Below are positions 39,980 through 41,180 of a stretch of 41,180 bases of DNA, in pieces; position 1 is the stretch's first letter, and the number at the start of each line of letters is the position of its first letter. The stretch is from an uncultured Bacilli bacterium (GTDB lineage: Bacteria; Bacillota_I; Bacilli_A; RF39; UBA660). Below the pieces are notes generated by a model. That model ran no database searches. It was given only the letters and a program-made list of their open reading frames with translations, and was not told where the DNA came from. The stretch lies in contig CAKOPK010000009.1 of NCBI GenBank assembly GCA_934099115.1, positions 1 through 41,180 of the forward strand, given 5' to 3'. The position numbers and the translations under genes are program-made.

Positions 39980-41055
39980 TCATATATCATAAAGTTTGAA
40001 AGAGACGGGAATTCTAATGTATATATTGGAATTAAAAGCTCTCTTAAATAGAGTTAAGCCAACATTAAATAAGGACATGATTCTTATCTTTACTTTCTTG
40101 CCATCTATGTTATAAGTTTTATGGGTTTCAATTTTGCCATCTTTATAACATCTAGTATTTTTAGAGTAATCTATTCCTAGTATAGTTAAGTAAAGAACAC
40201 AAGTACATACACAAGTGTACATCGTTTCAAAAGATTTTAAACTGGAATTAGATATTTTTTCTAAATTAAATCCATTACTTTTTTGAGCTTTAAACATAGC
40301 TTCAATAGAAGCAAAGCGATAAGCATAACTTTTAATAGCTTTAGAAGTATTACCGTTTGTAGCAATAATCCAAGGATCTTTGGTATTACAAGTGCTAGAA
40401 TAAACAATATTCGTTTTGAATCTATTATCCGTAATAAAAACATTTTCATGAATAACAGAATGATATTTACGATGTTTTAATTTTTTTGCTTTTATTTTTT
40501 TATCATCTTTATAAACAATAATGTTTCCTTTTAATCGAATAAATAAGTATGCTTAAGATGATCGATAATATTTAATATTTTAGAAGAACCAAACCATCTA
40601 TCAGCCAAAAATACTAATTTAAAATTCGTATTTTTAAATAAATTAGAAACAGAAATAATACCATCTTTCATAGTCTTTAATTTAAAAGCGTTATTATTAG
40701 AATAATCTTTGAGACATTTAAACCAAATAGGGATACCAAAAGTACCAACTCTCATAGTAAACATAAGAACAGTATAGTTATGTTTACTAAACATATGATC
40801 AAAAGTAATATAGAGAGTTTTATCCATATGTTTCATTTTAAAAGAATGGAGAACATAAACAATTAATTTTTGGTAGAAAAGATAAGAATTAAATAATTTA
40901 TTAGAAAAGAATCTTCTAATTCTTTTGATAACAGATTCAAGTTGAATAGAAGAAAAATCATCTTTTAAAGATTTAGCCATATCAATAGGAACACAAGATT
41001 CACTAATAATCATGCTTAAAATAATATAGGGAATAATATTTAATGAACTTGTCAA
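39980..41055 (-). pseudogene. IS4-type DDE transposase gene with a frameshift
   Basis: Read on the minus strand, 41055-40531 encodes the N-terminal two-thirds (T-F-D-H-M-F, then F-L-A-D-R-W-F-G-S-S-K with a DDE Asp). The frame then slips (-1 or +2) near 40535 and continues as F-I-R-L-K-G-N, P-W-I-I-A-T-N-G-N, and Y-R-F-A-S-I-E-A-M-F-K-A-Q-K-S-N-G-F, the IS4 C-terminal signature with its Glu, to a stop at 39980. All main blocks survive, so one indel inactivated it, or an assembly error is possible. The start (TTG at 41055) is uncertain. Terminal inverted repeats were not found by eye. Confidence 0.8.
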
Positions 41056-41061
41056 TAAAAA

Positions 41062-41131
41062 GTAGACACTTAAAAAATATTATTGAAACCCTAGTTGAGT
41101 TTTATGATATGAACCCCAATTGGTAGACACT
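41062..41131 (+). repeat. Short direct repeats GTAGACACT
   Basis: GTAGACACT occurs at 41062-41070 and 41123-41131. They lie in the 96-bp gap between the transposase start and the terminal hairpin, which contains no gene. They may be the ends of insertion sequences or traces of an excision. Confidence 0.35.
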
Positions 41132-41150
41132 AATTAAAAACCTGTACATT

Positions 41151-41179
41151 AAAAAGAGAAAAGTCATTTTTCTCTTTTT
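41151..41179. terminator. Terminator at the window end
   Basis: Stem AAAAAGAGAAAA/TTTTTCTCTTTTT with a 4-nt loop, usable in both directions. It probably ends a gene lying beyond the window on the minus strand or an unseen transcript on the plus strand. Confidence 0.7.
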
Positions 41180-41180
41180 G

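Overview
The window comes from an AT-rich (roughly 30% G+C) Gram-positive-type bacterium. It carries the complete S10-spc-alpha ribosomal protein locus in Firmicutes order, four-cysteine S14, L36 and adenylate kinase, a Bacillus-type LexA box in front of uvrA, and wall enzymes (VanY-like peptidase, PdaC-like deacetylase, MBOAT/DHHW acylation pair). The conserved genes use TGG for Trp and contain no internal TGA, and tdk ends in TGA, so the standard bacterial code fits. The lack of rpmD (L30) and the surface-protein style suggest an uncultured gut Bacilli/Erysipelotrichia/RF39-like lineage; this placement is inference.

Layout. 1-5665: an envelope acylation cluster (DUF4358-like protein, MBOAT O-acyltransferase, DHHW/AlgX-like protein). 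It is split by a 2.2-kb insertion carrying a polysaccharide deacetylase and a truncated tag gene, flanked by 658-bp direct repeats of the MBOAT/DHHW junction. 5666-6700: a hairpin-rich stretch and an internally deleted IS30-family element. 6708-20777: promoter, structured leader, 27 genes from rpsJ to rplQ (including secY, adk, map, infA, rpoA) and a terminator. 20807-32208: mixed housekeeping genes: VanY-like peptidase, trpS, a HAAS-like membrane protein with an unknown coiled-coil protein, an HdeD-like protein, a lone pseudopilin with tdk-rnr-smpB, and SOS-type uvrA. 32300-36883: a Big_2 surface protein, then tsaE-tsaB-rimI-tsaD for the t6A tRNA modification. 36889-39672: a tandem-HTH regulator divergent from a 679-residue surface protein. 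39673-41180: an inverted-repeat element, a frameshifted IS4-type transposase gene and terminators.

The most interesting signal lies in the last surface protein. A segment of about 110 bp near its 3' end (39484-39594) is about 55% G+C in a gene that is near 30% just upstream, has no A-ending codon over 37 consecutive codons, is dominated by NNC/NNT codons, and lies in a C-terminal domain ending in G-V-R-P-V. These features match the variable repeat of a diversity-generating retroelement (DGR). No reverse transcriptase or template repeat is in the window, so it would have to be diversified in trans from elsewhere in the genome. The divergent regulator and several palindromes and direct repeats upstream suggest that its expression is also controlled. 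Second in interest is the mosaic duplication in the acylation cluster, where sequence identity changes abruptly at a gene boundary.
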